64,000 nt of DNA from Pseudothioclava arenosa. GTDB taxonomy: Bacteria > Pseudomonadota > Alphaproteobacteria > Rhodobacterales > Rhodobacteraceae. The DNA lies in contig NZ_NTJD01000001.1 of assembly GCF_002358085.1 (NCBI RefSeq), positions 1 to 64,000 on the forward strand, read 5' to 3'. The stretch's first letter is position 1. The number at the start of each line of letters is the position of its first letter. The notes beneath the pieces are model-generated. The model had not been told where the DNA came from. It worked only from the letters and a program-made list of their open reading frames with translations, and did not search any database. Both the position numbers and the translations under genes were made by a program. Below are positions 1 through 9,014 of this stretch, piece by piece.

Positions 1-47
1 AACAAAACCCCGATCGCAAAAATGCCCTCGGGGCAAAAAAGACCCGT

Positions 48-124
<77 letters not shown>

Positions 125-151
125 AAATCACAAAGCAATATCAAGATCATG

Positions 152-171
152 GCCTCCTCCGGGAGGCTTTT
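152..171 (+). terminator. Rho-independent terminator after tRNA-fMet
   Basis: A 6-bp stem GCCTCC/GGAGGC with a 4-nt loop is followed by TTTT. It lies 28 bp after the tRNA and before the yjdM-like gene, so it probably ends the tRNA transcript. Confidence 0.7.
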
Positions 172-263
172 GGTGTTTGCGCAGGTCCGCTGAAAGCAAA
201 CTGGAAGCAAGCGGGGCGACTTTGTTCTGGCCTCACCCGCGTGCCGGGCGTATAGGCGAAACC

Positions 264-605
264 ATGACCGATACTCTGCCTCCGTGCCCCGAATGCGCCT
301 CGACGTTCACCTATCAGGTGGACGCGCTGCTGATCTGTCCCGAATGCGGCCATGAATGGACGCCGGGCGCGGCGACGACCGGAGCGACCGAGGTGCGCGA
401 CAGCGTCGGCAACTTGTTGGCCGATGGCGATACCGTGACGGTGATCAAGGATCTCAAGCTCAAGGGCTCGTCTTCGGTGATCAAGGTCGGGACCAAGGTG
501 CGCGGCATCCGGCTGGTCGATGGCGATCACGATATCGACTGCAAGATCCCCGGGATCGGGCCGATCGGGCTCAAGTCGCAATTCGTCAAGAAGGTCTCGG
601 ACTGA
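264..605 (+). CDS. yjdM: YjdM/PhnA-like zinc-ribbon protein
   Basis: A 113-residue protein matching the YjdM (formerly PhnA) family, whose E. coli member is about 111 residues. The N terminus carries a zinc ribbon with two CPEC knuckles (CPECASTF and, about 20 residues on, CPECGHEW). The C-terminal half is the conserved beta-rich domain with the [15 protein letters not shown] and [13 protein letters not shown] signatures. Despite the old PhnA name, a direct role in phosphonate breakdown is not established. The ATG at 264 starts just before the first zinc knuckle; readable sequence upstream in the frame lacks family similarity. It is convergent with proC, 8 bp away. Confidence 0.9.
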   Translation: MTDTLPPCPECASTFTYQVDALLICPECGHEWTPGAATTGATEVRDSVGNLLADGDTVTVIKDLKLKGSSSVIKVGTKVRGIRLVDGDHDIDCKIPGIGPIGLKSQFVKKVSD

Positions 606-613
606 ACCGGACT

Positions 614-1384
614 CTAGTCCGCCCGCATTTCGCGGGCGCGCTCGGTCGCGGCCTCCAAGGCGGCCTGAATCGCACGTGAGAACCCGGCCTCTTCGGCCTT
701 GTTCAGCCCTACCGCCGTTGTCCCGGCATAGTCGATGAAGGCCTGCACAAGGGCGGGGGCTTCGTGCATTTTGCCCTTCAACAATTGCGCTGCATCGCAG
801 ATGACCGCCTCGGCGGCGCGTTCCGCGACTTCGCGCGAAAGCCCCGCCGCGCGCAGAAACTCCATCATCGCGACCGCCATCAATGCCGGATACGCGGAGC
901 CGGACCCCGAAAGCGCCGTCATCAGGTCGAGATGGTCTTCTTCGGTCAACTCGTCTTCGCCGCCAGTCACAGACAGGATTGCACGCGCCTGCGCCTTATC
1001 CGCAGGGCTGGCCGCCGGGCCCGCGACCCAAGGCGTGTAACCGGCGCGGATCTCGGCGGCGGCATTCGGCATGGCGCGAATGCTGCGCGGGCCAAGCGCC
1101 GAAATCGGAACCCCGGCCATCATCGAGATCACCAGCTTGCCGTGCGCCTCCAGTGCCAGCGCCGGCCAATCCTCGGGCCGGACCGAGACTATGATGACGT
1201 CCGCGCGCTCGACAAGCTCGGCAGCATCGCGTGCCCAGCTGACGGCATGGCCGAAATACGTGCCAGGGCGACCGTCACGCCGCAGGATGATCAGTTCGGG
1301 CGCGGCGACCGTGCCGGTTTCGACCAGCGCCCGCCCCAAGGCCGCGCCGATCCAGCCGCAGCCGCCGATGATGCCGATCTTCAT
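614..1384 (-). CDS. proC: pyrroline-5-carboxylate reductase
   Basis: A 256-residue protein of the P5C reductase family, which reduces 1-pyrroline-5-carboxylate to proline with NAD(P)H in the cytosol. The N-terminal Rossmann motif is IGIIGGCGWIGAAL, and the VIIVSVRPEDW strand is equivalent to the VxLaVKP motif of ProC. The MPNAAAEI segment corresponds to the conserved MPNtPa motif, and the C-terminal dimerisation domain has GSGSAYPALMAVAM. Length is slightly under the usual 265-275 residues. The second residue of the MPN motif region is less canonical than in E. coli ProC, so a paralogue acting on a related cyclic imine is possible. It appears monocistronic. Confidence 0.85.
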   Translation of the reverse strand: MKIGIIGGCGWIGAALGRALVETGTVAAPELIILRRDGRPGTYFGHAVSWARDAAELVERADVIIVSVRPEDWPALALEAHGKLVISMMAGVPISALGPRSIRAMPNAAAEIRAGYTPWVAGPAASPADKAQARAILSVTGGEDELTEEDHLDLMTALSGSGSAYPALMAVAMMEFLRAAGLSREVAERAAEAVICDAAQLLKGKMHEAPALVQAFIDYAGTTAVGLNKAEEAGFSRAIQAALEAATERAREMRAD

Positions 1385-1498
1385 GGCCCCCTCCTGTGCG
1401 CAGCACCTTGCAGCCGACGCGGTGCGGCCAGCCTAGCGCCGTGAGTGCCGGGTCCTCAAGGATCAAGGCCGCACGTCTGCTGAGGTGCGACGCCGGGA

Positions 1499-3412
1499 TC
1501 AGCCCGCGACCAATTCGGCCAGCTCTTCCTTGCGCGCTTCCTGATAGTGATCGAAGCCGCTGGTGAACCAGGCGGTGCCGCGCGTGGCACCAGCAAGCGC
1601 CGCGAACAGGTCATCCTCGGCGGCCATCGGCAACAGCAGCTGGAACACGTCCCAGCCCGCGGCAGTTTCATGCGCCTCGAAGCCCAGCACCTGCCCCTTG
1701 AGCCCCGAGACCAGCGGCACCAGCGCCCCCGAGAAGACCGAAGGCACGTGGATGTCGATCTTCATGATCGGCTGCAACAGCACCGTGCCGACCTCGGCCA
1801 GCGCCTCGCGGATCGCGTTCTTGCCCGCCGTGCGGAAGGCGAAATCCGAGCTGTCGACCGAATGCGTCTTGCCGTCCTTCAGCTCGACCGAGACATCGAC
1901 CACCGGGAAACCCATCGGCCCCTCAGTCAGCGCCTCGCGCGCGCCCGCCTCGACCGAGGGGATGTAGTTGCGCGGCACCGCGCCGCCCTTGACCGTCTCG
2001 GAGAAGGCAAAGCCCGACCCGCGCGCCTCGGGGCGCAGCTCGACCACGACATCGGCGAATTGCCCGGCGCCACCGGTCTGCTTGCGGTGGCGATGGTGGA
2101 TTTCGGTGCTGCGACGGATGGTTTCGCGCAGCGCGGGCGGCACGGGCGCCTCGTTCACCGCGACACCGAAATCGTCGGCGATCTTGGCCAGCACGCGGCG
2201 CAGGTGCAGCGGGCCTTGCGTCGCCAAAGTCGGATTGCCGGTCTTTTCATCCTGCGAGACGCGCAGGCCGGGGTCGATCTCGGACAGGCGATCAAGCGCG
2301 GTCAGAAGGCGGCTGTCGTCTTTCTCGTGCTCGGGCGTGATGAGGCGCCGATAGGAGGAGGCATGGACGCTCGCCCAGCCGGGCAGGGGCGCGCTGGCGC
2401 CCGCGTCGAACAGGCTGCCCGCCGAGAGGTGATCGGATTTCACCGCCAGCCCGATCTGACCGGGCGCCAGCGTGCCAAGCGCCGTTTTCGCATCGAGATC
2501 GGTGACCGAGCCGAGGTTCGCCCCGCCAAGCGGCGCACCGCCCGCGACCGTGCCGCCGGTCGCGCGCAGCAGCACGACCTTGCCGAGGTGACGGATCACG
2601 TCGGCCAGCGCGCCGACGGCCAGTGCCTCGGTGGCCAGCCGCTCTTGCGCGACTTCGACACCCGGCGCGTCATGGCGCAGCGATTTCATCAGCCGCGTGA
2701 TGCCGTGGCCCTGGCTGGCCGAGCCCATGAAGCAGGCCACGAGGTCATGATGCTGCAAGGTCCGCGAGGCGATTTCATAGACCTCCTCGACGGGGGGCTG
2801 CTTGTCCTCGATCAGCTCTTCCATCAGCGTGTCGTCGAAATCGGCATAGCTTTCCAGAAGCTCGGCACGCGCCTCTTCCTCGCGCTCCTTCACGCTGTCG
2901 GGCATCTCGATCAGGACCGAGTGCTTGCCGTCCTCGAATTTCCACGCCCGCTCCGAGACCAGATCGACGAAGCCGGTGATCTGGTCACCGTCGCGGATCG
3001 GGACTTCGCGCAGCACGATGTGGTGGCGTGAATAGGTCTGTAGCGCCGAGACCACCTCGGAGATGCGGCTTTGCGCGGTGTCGATGCGGTTGATGAAGAG
3101 GATGCAGGGCACGCCCGCCTCTTCGACCATGCGCATGTAGGGCGCGGCGAGCACGGCGGCATCGGCATCAGCGGGCACGCAGACCAGCGCGATATCCGAG
3201 GCCGCCAGCGCCGGGCCGACCGGGCCGAGATTCTCGGAGCCGCCCGCGATGTCGATCGCCGCCCAGTCCTCGCCCATGAAGCCGAAGGAGGTCACGCTGG
3301 CGACACCCGGAACCGAAAGGCTCTTGCCGGGGCTGCCCTCAAGGCCGGCCAGCGCCTGCACGAGTGTTGACTTGCCGGAATTCGACGGCCCCAGAACGGT
3401 GAAGACACGCAT
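1499..3412 (-). CDS. EF-G-like translational GTPase homologue with degenerate G domain
   Basis: A 637-residue protein whose C-terminal two thirds follow EF-G domains II-V. Domain IV is recognisable by TGGAGQFADVVVE, GGAVPRNYIPSVEAG and VDSSDFAF, and domain V by LQPIMKIDIHVP. The G domain is unusual. The P-loop is GPSNSGKS (residues 8-15), G3 is DIAG (54-57) instead of DTPGH, and G4 is NRID (108-111). The stretch between P-loop and G3 is about 20 residues shorter than in EF-G, removing most of switch I. It is therefore not the housekeeping FusA; its role is unknown. The chosen ATG follows AGAAGGAGAAAGCC, a strong ribosome binding site, and starts directly at the first beta strand. It is divergent from cysK. 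Confidence 0.85.
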   Translation of the reverse strand: MRVFTVLGPSNSGKSTLVQALAGLEGSPGKSLSVPGVASVTSFGFMGEDWAAIDIAGGSENLGPVGPALAASDIALVCVPADADAAVLAAPYMRMVEEAGVPCILFINRIDTAQSRISEVVSALQTYSRHHIVLREVPIRDGDQITGFVDLVSERAWKFEDGKHSVLIEMPDSVKEREEEARAELLESYADFDDTLMEELIEDKQPPVEEVYEIASRTLQHHDLVACFMGSASQGHGITRLMKSLRHDAPGVEVAQERLATEALAVGALADVIRHLGKVVLLRATGGTVAGGAPLGGANLGSVTDLDAKTALGTLAPGQIGLAVKSDHLSAGSLFDAGASAPLPGWASVHASSYRRLITPEHEKDDSRLLTALDRLSEIDPGLRVSQDEKTGNPTLATQGPLHLRRVLAKIADDFGVAVNEAPVPPALRETIRRSTEIHHRHRKQTGGAGQFADVVVELRPEARGSGFAFSETVKGGAVPRNYIPSVEAGAREALTEGPMGFPVVDVSVELKDGKTHSVDSSDFAFRTAGKNAIREALAEVGTVLLQPIMKIDIHVPSVFSGALVPLVSGLKGQVLGFEAHETAAGWDVFQLLLPMAAEDDLFAALAGATRGTAWFTSGFDHYQEARKEELAELVAG

Positions 3413-3594
3413 GGCTTTCTCCTTCTCTATGTTGGCGTCAACTCTAGACCTTTGCCGGGGGCCGACCTTGAGCGAAATCAATCGCGCCGGGGCAACCCGC
3501 CTTTGGCACAGGTTGCGCCGGACCGCGCTGCGGGCGTAAAACTGGAGGTTCCGGTGCCGCCTCCTGCGCGGGCCGCCAAAAGGGAGGATTTGGG

Positions 3595-4569
3595 ATGGCT
3601 ATCTATGCCGACAACTCGCTGAGCATCGGCCGCACGCCGCTGGTGCGGCTCAACCGCCTGACCGAGGGTGCGGGCGCCACGGTGCTGGCCAAGATCGAGG
3701 GCCGCAACCCCGCCTATTCGGTCAAGTGCCGGATCGGTGCCGCGATGATCTGGGACGCGGAAGAGCGTGGCCTGCTTGGCCCGGGCAAGGAGATCGTCGA
3801 GCCGACCTCGGGCAATACCGGGATCGCGCTGGCCTTCGTTGCGGCCGCACGCGGCATTCCGATCACCCTGACCATGCCCGAAACGATGAGCCTCGAGCGG
3901 CGCAAGCTGCTTCTGGCCTATGGCGCGAAGCTGGTGCTGACCGAAGGCGCCAAGGGGATGAAGGGCGCCATCGAAAAGGCCGAGGAGATCGCGGCCTCGG
4001 ACCCGGCGCGCTACGTGCTCCTGCAGCAGTTCAAGAACCCGGCCAACCCGGCGATCCACATGAAGACCACCGGCCCCGAGATCTTTGAGGATACCGAGGG
4101 CCAGGTCGATATTTTCGTCGCGGGCGTTGGCACCGGCGGCACGATCACCGGCGTTAGCCGCTATCTCAAGCAGGAACGCGGCCTGCCCGTGACCACGGTC
4201 GCGGTCGAGCCCTCGGCCAGCCCGGTGCTGACCCAGACCCGTGCGGGCGAGGCACCGCAGCCCGCCCCGCACAAGATCCAAGGGATCGGCGCGGGCTTCG
4301 TGCCCGACATTCTCGACCTCGGGCTGGTCGATGCGGTCGAGCAGGTCTCGAACGAAGAGGCGCTGGACACGGCGCTGCGGCTTGCGCGTGAGGAGGGCAT
4401 CCTCTCGGGGATCTCCTGCGGCGCCGCGACGGCGGTCGCGCTGCGGCTCGCGCGCCGCCCCGAGAACGCGGGCAAGACGATCGTGGTGATCCTGCCCGAT
4501 TCCGGCGAACGCTATCTGTCCTCGGCCCTGTTCGAGGGCGTGTTCGACGCCAGCGGCGCCCCGGCCTGA
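3595..4569 (+). CDS. cysK: cysteine synthase A (O-acetylserine sulfhydrylase)
   Basis: A 324-residue PLP enzyme that makes L-cysteine from O-acetylserine and sulfide. It aligns along its length with E. coli CysK. The PLP lysine lies in SVKCRIG (about residue 44), the substrate loop is [11 protein letters not shown], the phosphate-binding loop is [14 protein letters not shown], and the C-terminal motif is [16 protein letters not shown] precedes the ATG by 8-9 bases. The 180-bp gap to the divergent EF-G-like gene must hold both promoters. A GC-rich hairpin follows the stop. Confidence 0.96.
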   Translation: MAIYADNSLSIGRTPLVRLNRLTEGAGATVLAKIEGRNPAYSVKCRIGAAMIWDAEERGLLGPGKEIVEPTSGNTGIALAFVAAARGIPITLTMPETMSLERRKLLLAYGAKLVLTEGAKGMKGAIEKAEEIAASDPARYVLLQQFKNPANPAIHMKTTGPEIFEDTEGQVDIFVAGVGTGGTITGVSRYLKQERGLPVTTVAVEPSASPVLTQTRAGEAPQPAPHKIQGIGAGFVPDILDLGLVDAVEQVSNEEALDTALRLAREEGILSGISCGAATAVALRLARRPENAGKTIVVILPDSGERYLSSALFEGVFDASGAPA

Positions 4570-4594
4570 GGCGGGTCGAAACCTTGCCGATCAC

Positions 4595-4618
4595 CCCCGG
4601 CGGCTTGTGTCGCCGGGG
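4595..4618 (+). terminator. hairpin after cysK (possible terminator)
   Basis: A perfect 8-bp GC stem CCCCGGCG/CGCCGGGG with an 8-nt loop, 25 bp after the cysK stop. No T-tract follows, so intrinsic termination is only possible, not clear. Confidence 0.5.
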
Positions 4619-4671
4619 CCCGGACCCTGCGAGATTGTGGCAATTTCACACGTGATCGCCCCGCTCTTGCC

Positions 4672-4686
4672 TTAATTGGGTCTAAA
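4672..4686 (+). promoter_or_regulatory. possible CtrA-type box upstream of tad genes
   Basis: TTAA-N7-TAAA, one mismatch from the CtrA consensus TTAA-N7-TTAA, 53 bp upstream of the proposed GTG of the first pseudopilin gene. Pilus genes are CtrA-controlled in some alphaproteobacteria. The match is short and could be chance. Confidence 0.3.
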
Positions 4687-4739
4687 TTCCTCCGCATCGC
4701 ACCAGCAGAATGATCCCGTGTGAATCGGGAGCGCGTGCT

Positions 4740-5192
4740 GTGTTCAAATCGCTGAAGTCTTTCTGGCGCCGGGAAGAGGGGGTTTCGACCATCGAAACGC
4801 TCCTGTGGTTTCCCTTTGTGCTGATGATGATTCTCGCGATGGCGGATTTCTACTTCGTGCAGACCCGTCAGGCGCTTGTGCTGCGGATGCTCGACATGGG
4901 CACCCGTTCCTTTGCCACTGGCCAGATCAAGAGCTGTTCGGAATTCCGGTATCGGATGATGGTCGACCTCGCCGAGACGATGCCGTCGATGACCTCAAGC
5001 TGCAACATCGAGGGGTCGATCCTGACCGCCTCGCTGACGGTCGGCGCCTATGATCTGGGGATGGGGATCGTTTCGAAGTTCCTCGGCGATTTCACTATCG
5101 TGTCCTCGGGCATGCAGACCTTCGAGTATGTGCCCGATACGGCCGTCGAAAAAGACACCAATACCCAGACCAACACCGGAGAATCCGCATGA
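4740..5192 (+). CDS. TadE-family pseudopilin-like protein
   Basis: A 150-residue protein with a short basic N terminus, then the TadE-type segment EEGVSTIETLLWFPF (about residues 11-25) leading into a single transmembrane helix and a tail ending in a polar VEKDTNTQTNT stretch. The glutamate five residues after EEG matches the E+5 rule of type IV pilin-like signals. I chose GTG at 4740 because CGGGAG lies about 9 bases upstream and the protein then starts VFKSLKSFWRRE; ATG at 4710 in the same frame would add ten residues without family similarity. The stop overlaps the next start (ATGA). It is the first of a three-gene pseudopilin operon with no other tad genes nearby. Confidence 0.8.
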   Translation: MFKSLKSFWRREEGVSTIETLLWFPFVLMMILAMADFYFVQTRQALVLRMLDMGTRSFATGQIKSCSEFRYRMMVDLAETMPSMTSSCNIEGSILTASLTVGAYDLGMGIVSKFLGDFTIVSSGMQTFEYVPDTAVEKDTNTQTNTGESA

Positions 5193-5620
5193 TCCGGGTC
5201 AACGCCTCCGCTCCGTTTCTCACGCGCCTCCGGGTGCTGCGCCGGTTCCGCGCCGCCGAGGACGGCAGCGCCACCGTCGAGGTGATGCTGTGGTTCCCGT
5301 TCTTTCTGGTGTTCTTTTTCACCATCCTCGAGGCGACGCATATGTTCTATGCCACCTCGCAGATCCGCCGCATCGTGCAGGATGCCAGCCGCCAATATGT
5401 GCGCGGCGCCTTCGACAATACCAGCGCGCTTGAAAACTGGCTGGAGGCAACCCTCGAACCCTACGCGCCGAATGCAGATGCCAGAGCCAGCGTCGCCCTC
5501 GATGGCCGCCTGACCACGCGGGTGATCTTTCCGGAATCGGATGTGGATTTCACCGGGCTTTCGGCGGTGATCGGCGGTTTCGATATCGAAGTCGACGCAG
5601 TCGTTCAGACGGAGCTGTAA
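5189..5620 (+). CDS. TadE-family pseudopilin-like protein
   Basis: A 143-residue TadE-like protein. After about 22 basic residues comes AAEDGSATVEVMLWFPFF, the processing site and helix of the family, followed by an extracytoplasmic domain of about 90 residues. It shares the VExxLWFPF core with the preceding gene, suggesting duplication. It overlaps the upstream gene by 4 nt (ATGA) and is 1 nt from the downstream TadG-like gene, so the three are very probably co-translated. In Tad systems such proteins are minor pilins assembled at the inner membrane; their substrate machine (TadA/B/C, RcpA) is not in this window. Confidence 0.82.
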   Translation: MIRVNASAPFLTRLRVLRRFRAAEDGSATVEVMLWFPFFLVFFFTILEATHMFYATSQIRRIVQDASRQYVRGAFDNTSALENWLEATLEPYAPNADARASVALDGRLTTRVIFPESDVDFTGLSAVIGGFDIEVDAVVQTEL

Positions 5621-5621
5621 G

Positions 5622-6980
5622 ATGATCAGGAAACACCTTTCGACGAAACTCGACCGGCTCCTGCACGAGGAGACCGGCAGCATCACGATCTGGTCGCTGT
5701 TCAACCTGATCCTGCTCTGCACCTTCGCGGGGTTGGCGATCGACGTGAACAACGCCGTCCAATCGCGCACGCAGCTTCAGGGCGCGGCGGATGCGGCGGG
5801 GCATGCGGCGCTGTATTACCGGCTGCGCAACCCCGAGGATTTCGCGATCCAAAAAGCGCAGGAAGTCGCCGCGCAGAACATGCCGACCTCGATCTTCGGC
5901 AACATCATCGCGACGACCGATGTCGAATTCGGCGACTGGGACAGCGTGGACCGCACCTTCACCGTCGATAGTGGCAACCGCACCGCCGTGCGCGTCACCG
6001 CGCGCCGGGTCGCCTCGCGGGCCAACGCGGTGCGCACCTTCCTCCTGCGCTTCATGGGCATGAGCGAGCTGGACATCAACACGGTCTCGGTCTGGGATGC
6101 GGAAGACGGTTTCTGCCCGCCGCGCAGCCCCGACAAGAAACGCGGCGAAGGTTTCTTTGCCATGGGCATGGTCGACATGCAGACCGCCAACAGCTTTTAC
6201 GACGGGTTCTGCGTGCACTCCGAAGACTACGTGAAGGTCTCGCAGGACAACTATTTCGAAGAGGGCGTGATCGTCTCGATGCCGGATCAGTATGACCTGC
6301 AGCTGCCCGCCAGCGGGATGGAAAAGAACGATGGCCTGCCCGAGGCGCTGCGCTCGATGAATTACAATCTCGAGTCCTTCTTCAACGGCCTGCCGGACCT
6401 GATTTCGGAGTATAACGACCCGACTTCCGAGGCGATGCCCGATTTCATTACCGACACCTCGGCCGTGAATGAGGTGAACCTGCAAAACCCGGCAGCCAAG
6501 CTGGTTCAGAGCATGTTGCTTGAGGGCGCGGTCAACCGGGTCAACTGCAAGGGCTCGAACCTGACGATCGATCAGGACGCGGTGCTGCATGACGTGGTGA
6601 TCATCACCGATTGCAACATCAAGTTCATGATGGGCGCCGCGCTTGAAAACGTGACGCTGATCACCACCAGTACCGATGACAAGTCGATCGACGGCCCGCA
6701 GGGCGTGCGCCTAGGCGCCAATGACTACTGCTCCACCGGCGAGGACGGGGTGACGGTCATCACCATGGGCGGGGCGAGCTTCGCCGCCGAATTTCAGGGT
6801 TACGGCGTGAACATGATCGCCAAGAGCAACCTCAATCTCGCGGCTGCGGCCGATGGTCTGGCCGGGGTGAACTTCATGTCCGGCGGCGAGATCGACATCA
6901 CCGCGCTCAGCGATTTCGGCTTCTGCGCCAACGGTCCGCCGCAGGATTTCATCATCCCGGTCATTCGCATGGTGATGTAA
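5622..6980 (+). CDS. TadG-like Flp pilus assembly protein
   Basis: A 452-residue protein whose N terminus has the TadG/TadE_N signature: GSITIWSLFNLILLCTFAG (about residues 19-37, membrane helix) followed by AIDVNNAVQSRTQLQGAADAAG. The remaining 370 residues are a large secreted or periplasmic domain with conserved DGFCVHSEDYV and a beta-helix-like DxxLxNVTLIT region. I see no von Willebrand MIDAS motif of the kind found in long TadG proteins. It ends the tad-like operon; a terminator hairpin follows immediately. Confidence 0.82.
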   Translation: MIRKHLSTKLDRLLHEETGSITIWSLFNLILLCTFAGLAIDVNNAVQSRTQLQGAADAAGHAALYYRLRNPEDFAIQKAQEVAAQNMPTSIFGNIIATTDVEFGDWDSVDRTFTVDSGNRTAVRVTARRVASRANAVRTFLLRFMGMSELDINTVSVWDAEDGFCPPRSPDKKRGEGFFAMGMVDMQTANSFYDGFCVHSEDYVKVSQDNYFEEGVIVSMPDQYDLQLPASGMEKNDGLPEALRSMNYNLESFFNGLPDLISEYNDPTSEAMPDFITDTSAVNEVNLQNPAAKLVQSMLLEGAVNRVNCKGSNLTIDQDAVLHDVVIITDCNIKFMMGAALENVTLITTSTDDKSIDGPQGVRLGANDYCSTGEDGVTVITMGGASFAAEFQGYGVNMIAKSNLNLAAAADGLAGVNFMSGGEIDITALSDFGFCANGPPQDFIIPVIRMVM

Positions 6981-6985
6981 GGATC

Positions 6986-7008
6986 AGGGCGGGCCAACCC
7001 CGCCCTTT
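6986..7008. terminator. convergent terminator between tadG-like and rpiR-like genes
   Basis: An 8-bp stem AGGGCGGG/CCCGCCCT with a 5-nt loop followed by TTT. It lies between the converging tadG-like and RpiR genes and best fits the plus strand. Confidence 0.7.
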
Positions 7009-7009
7009 C

Positions 7010-7867
7010 TCACGACCGCACGTAGCCGCCGTATCCCGAGATCCGTTCTTCGAACTGGGCGATCTGCGTGGCCGCCTTGGTGCTGCGCGCGGTCATCGCA
7101 GCGAGGATCAGCTCGACCACCAGAAAAGCGCTGTTGAGCGAGGGCATCAGATGCGGGCCGGTCATCGGCAGGCGGATCACCTTCCAGGCATCCACGGCAA
7201 TCGGCGAATTGTGGGAATCCGTCAGGGCTAGAATGCGCGCCCCGCGATCCCGCGCGATCTGGCAGGCGCGCACGACTTCGGAGGAGTAATGCTCATAGGT
7301 GATGCCGATCACGATATCCTCGGGCGTGGTGCCTGACACCTGATCGAGGATCGCGCCGGGCACCTGCGGAACAGGTTCGAAATTCTCGAAGGCCATGTTG
7401 CCGACGTAAGACATGTAATGCGCGACCGAGTAGCAGCTGCGCACGCCGATCGAATAGATCCGCCGCGCCTCCAGCAATGGGGTGATGCAGCTGTCGATCA
7501 GCTGCAGCCCCGCCGGCGAGGTCACCCGGTCCAGGTTCTCGCGGTTCGCGGCGATCACCGAGCTATAGACATCCGCATCCGCCAGACTCTGCAACGCCCG
7601 CGCCCGCGCGCCATAAGAGGGCGTCTGGCTCTGCAGAAGCTGGCGCACTTCGTCGCGAAAGGCGTCGAACCCATCGTAGCCAAGCTCGCGCGACAGCCGC
7701 GTCACCAGATTGGGGTCGACATCGGCCTTGTGGGCCAGACCGCGAATCGAACTGAAGGCGATCTCGTGCCAGTGCTCCAGAAGCCAGAGCGCGAAGCCGC
7801 TCAGCTTCGGAGGGGCCGATCGCGCCACAGCGCGCAGGGACGCAAGCATTTTTTCTTCTGGAGTCAT
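7010..7867 (-). CDS. RpiR/MurR-family transcriptional regulator
   Basis: A 285-residue regulator. Residues 1-80 form the RpiR winged helix-turn-helix (SSIRGLAHKADVDPNLVTRLSRELGYDGF). Residues about 125-260 form a SIS domain (YSIGVRSCYSVAHYMSY, ALTDSHNSPIAVDA) that in other family members binds phosphosugars. It is divergent from the TAXI-TRAP catabolic operon with a 145-bp shared control region, so it is the probable regulator of that operon. An amino-acid-type operon would be an unusual target for a SIS-domain regulator. ATG at 7867 begins MTPEEKMLASL, right before the HTH. Confidence 0.88.
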   Translation of the reverse strand: MTPEEKMLASLRAVARSAPPKLSGFALWLLEHWHEIAFSSIRGLAHKADVDPNLVTRLSRELGYDGFDAFRDEVRQLLQSQTPSYGARARALQSLADADVYSSVIAANRENLDRVTSPAGLQLIDSCITPLLEARRIYSIGVRSCYSVAHYMSYVGNMAFENFEPVPQVPGAILDQVSGTTPEDIVIGITYEHYSSEVVRACQIARDRGARILALTDSHNSPIAVDAWKVIRLPMTGPHLMPSLNSAFLVVELILAAMTARSTKAATQIAQFEERISGYGGYVRS

Positions 7868-7942
7868 GGGTTTGCCGGGATTTTCGAGCGAGTTGATCGC
7901 GGCAGCTTAGCGCATCTCGCGCCGAAAAGAAAACATTTGCGT

Positions 7943-7987
7943 CATTGCATTTTCCCAATTAATGCATTTGTATCAATGCAGGGAAAA
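7943..7987. promoter_or_regulatory. candidate operator of the RpiR-controlled TRAP operon
   Basis: An AT-rich island in the RpiR/TAXI intergenic region with 7-bp inverted arms TTTTCCC (7950-7956) and GGGAAAA (7981-7987), and three TGCA-centred repeats at 7946, 7963 and 7977 between and beside them. The symmetry and position, 26 bp upstream of the solute-binding protein start, fit a regulator site. No consensus was tested. Confidence 0.4.
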
Positions 7988-8012
7988 CCCCACACTTCAG
8001 GGAGAGGAATTC

Positions 8013-8975
8013 ATGAAATTCTCGAAGATCGGCCTCGCTGCCGGAATGTTTGCCTTGGCTACGCCGGTGTTTGCTCAGGGGACGTTTGTCTCGATCGGCA
8101 CCGGTGGGGTCACCGGGGTCTACTATCCCACGGGCGGCGCGATCTGCCGGATGATGTCGAAAACCCGTGCCGAGCACGGTATCCGCTGCGCCGTGGAATC
8201 GACCGGCGGTTCGGTCTACAACGTGAACGCGGTGCGCGGTGGCGAGCTGGAATTCGGCGTCGCGCAGTCGGACGTGCAGTTCAAGGCCTATAACGGCGAA
8301 GGCTCGTTCGCCGAGCAGGGCGCCAACCCCGATCTGCGTTCGGTCTTCTCGATCCACCCCGAGCCCTTCACCGTGGTGGCCCGTGCCGATGCCGGCGTGA
8401 CCGATTTCGCCGACCTCAAGGGCAAGCGCGTGAACGTGGGCAACCCGGGTTCGGGCCAGCGCGACACGATGGAAGTGCTGATGGCTGCGCTGGGCTGGAC
8501 GATGGGCGATTTCGCGCTGTCCTCCGAGCTTCAGGCCGCCGAGCAAAGCCAGGCGCTGTGCGACAACAACATCGACGCGATGGTCTATACCGTCGGCCAC
8601 CCGTCGGGTTCGATCCAAGAGGCGACCACCGCCTGTGACTCGGTTCTGGTCAATGTTGCCGGCCCCGAGGTCGACAAGCTGATCGAAGAGCACCCCTACT
8701 ACCGCAAGGCCACCATTCCGGGCGGCATGTATCGCGGCACCGACAGCGATGTGACCACCTTCGGCGTGGGCGCCACGCTGGTGACTTCGGCCTCGGTTCC
8801 CGATGAGGTCGTCTATCAACTCGTGAAAGCCGTGTTCTCGGATATCGACCAGTTCCGTGGCCTGCACCCGGCCTTCGCCAATCTCGACCCCAAGGAAATG
8901 GCCAATGACGGCCTGTCGGCTCCGCTGCATCCGGGCGCCGAAAAGTATTTCCGCGAGGCTGGCCTGATCGACTGA
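8013..8975 (+). CDS. TAXI-family TRAP transporter solute-binding protein
   Basis: A 320-residue periplasmic binding protein of the TAXI (TRAP-associated extracytoplasmic immunogenic) class. A Sec signal peptide ([21 protein letters not shown]) precedes mature [23 protein letters not shown], the family hallmark. [15 protein letters not shown] and [14 protein letters not shown] match the ligand-binding lobes. The ATG at 8013 follows AGGGAGAGGAATTC; an upstream in-frame ATG at 7962 would disrupt the signal peptide. It captures the substrate for the downstream fused permease; a strong hairpin lies between the two genes. TAXI substrates known so far are mostly small organic acids and amino acids. 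Confidence 0.95.
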   Translation: MKFSKIGLAAGMFALATPVFAQGTFVSIGTGGVTGVYYPTGGAICRMMSKTRAEHGIRCAVESTGGSVYNVNAVRGGELEFGVAQSDVQFKAYNGEGSFAEQGANPDLRSVFSIHPEPFTVVARADAGVTDFADLKGKRVNVGNPGSGQRDTMEVLMAALGWTMGDFALSSELQAAEQSQALCDNNIDAMVYTVGHPSGSIQEATTACDSVLVNVAGPEVDKLIEEHPYYRKATIPGGMYRGTDSDVTTFGVGATLVTSASVPDEVVYQLVKAVFSDIDQFRGLHPAFANLDPKEMANDGLSAPLHPGAEKYFREAGLID

Positions 8976-9014
8976 GCCAGGCCCTGCGGCCTGTGCCGCA
9001 GCGCGTAACAGTCG

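Noticed and set aside
22-42. TGCCC-TCG-GGGCA hairpin with flanking A-runs just upstream of the tRNA
   Set aside because: Only a 5-bp stem; on the plus strand it has no T-tract, and no minus-strand gene ends there. It may belong to a gene left of the window.
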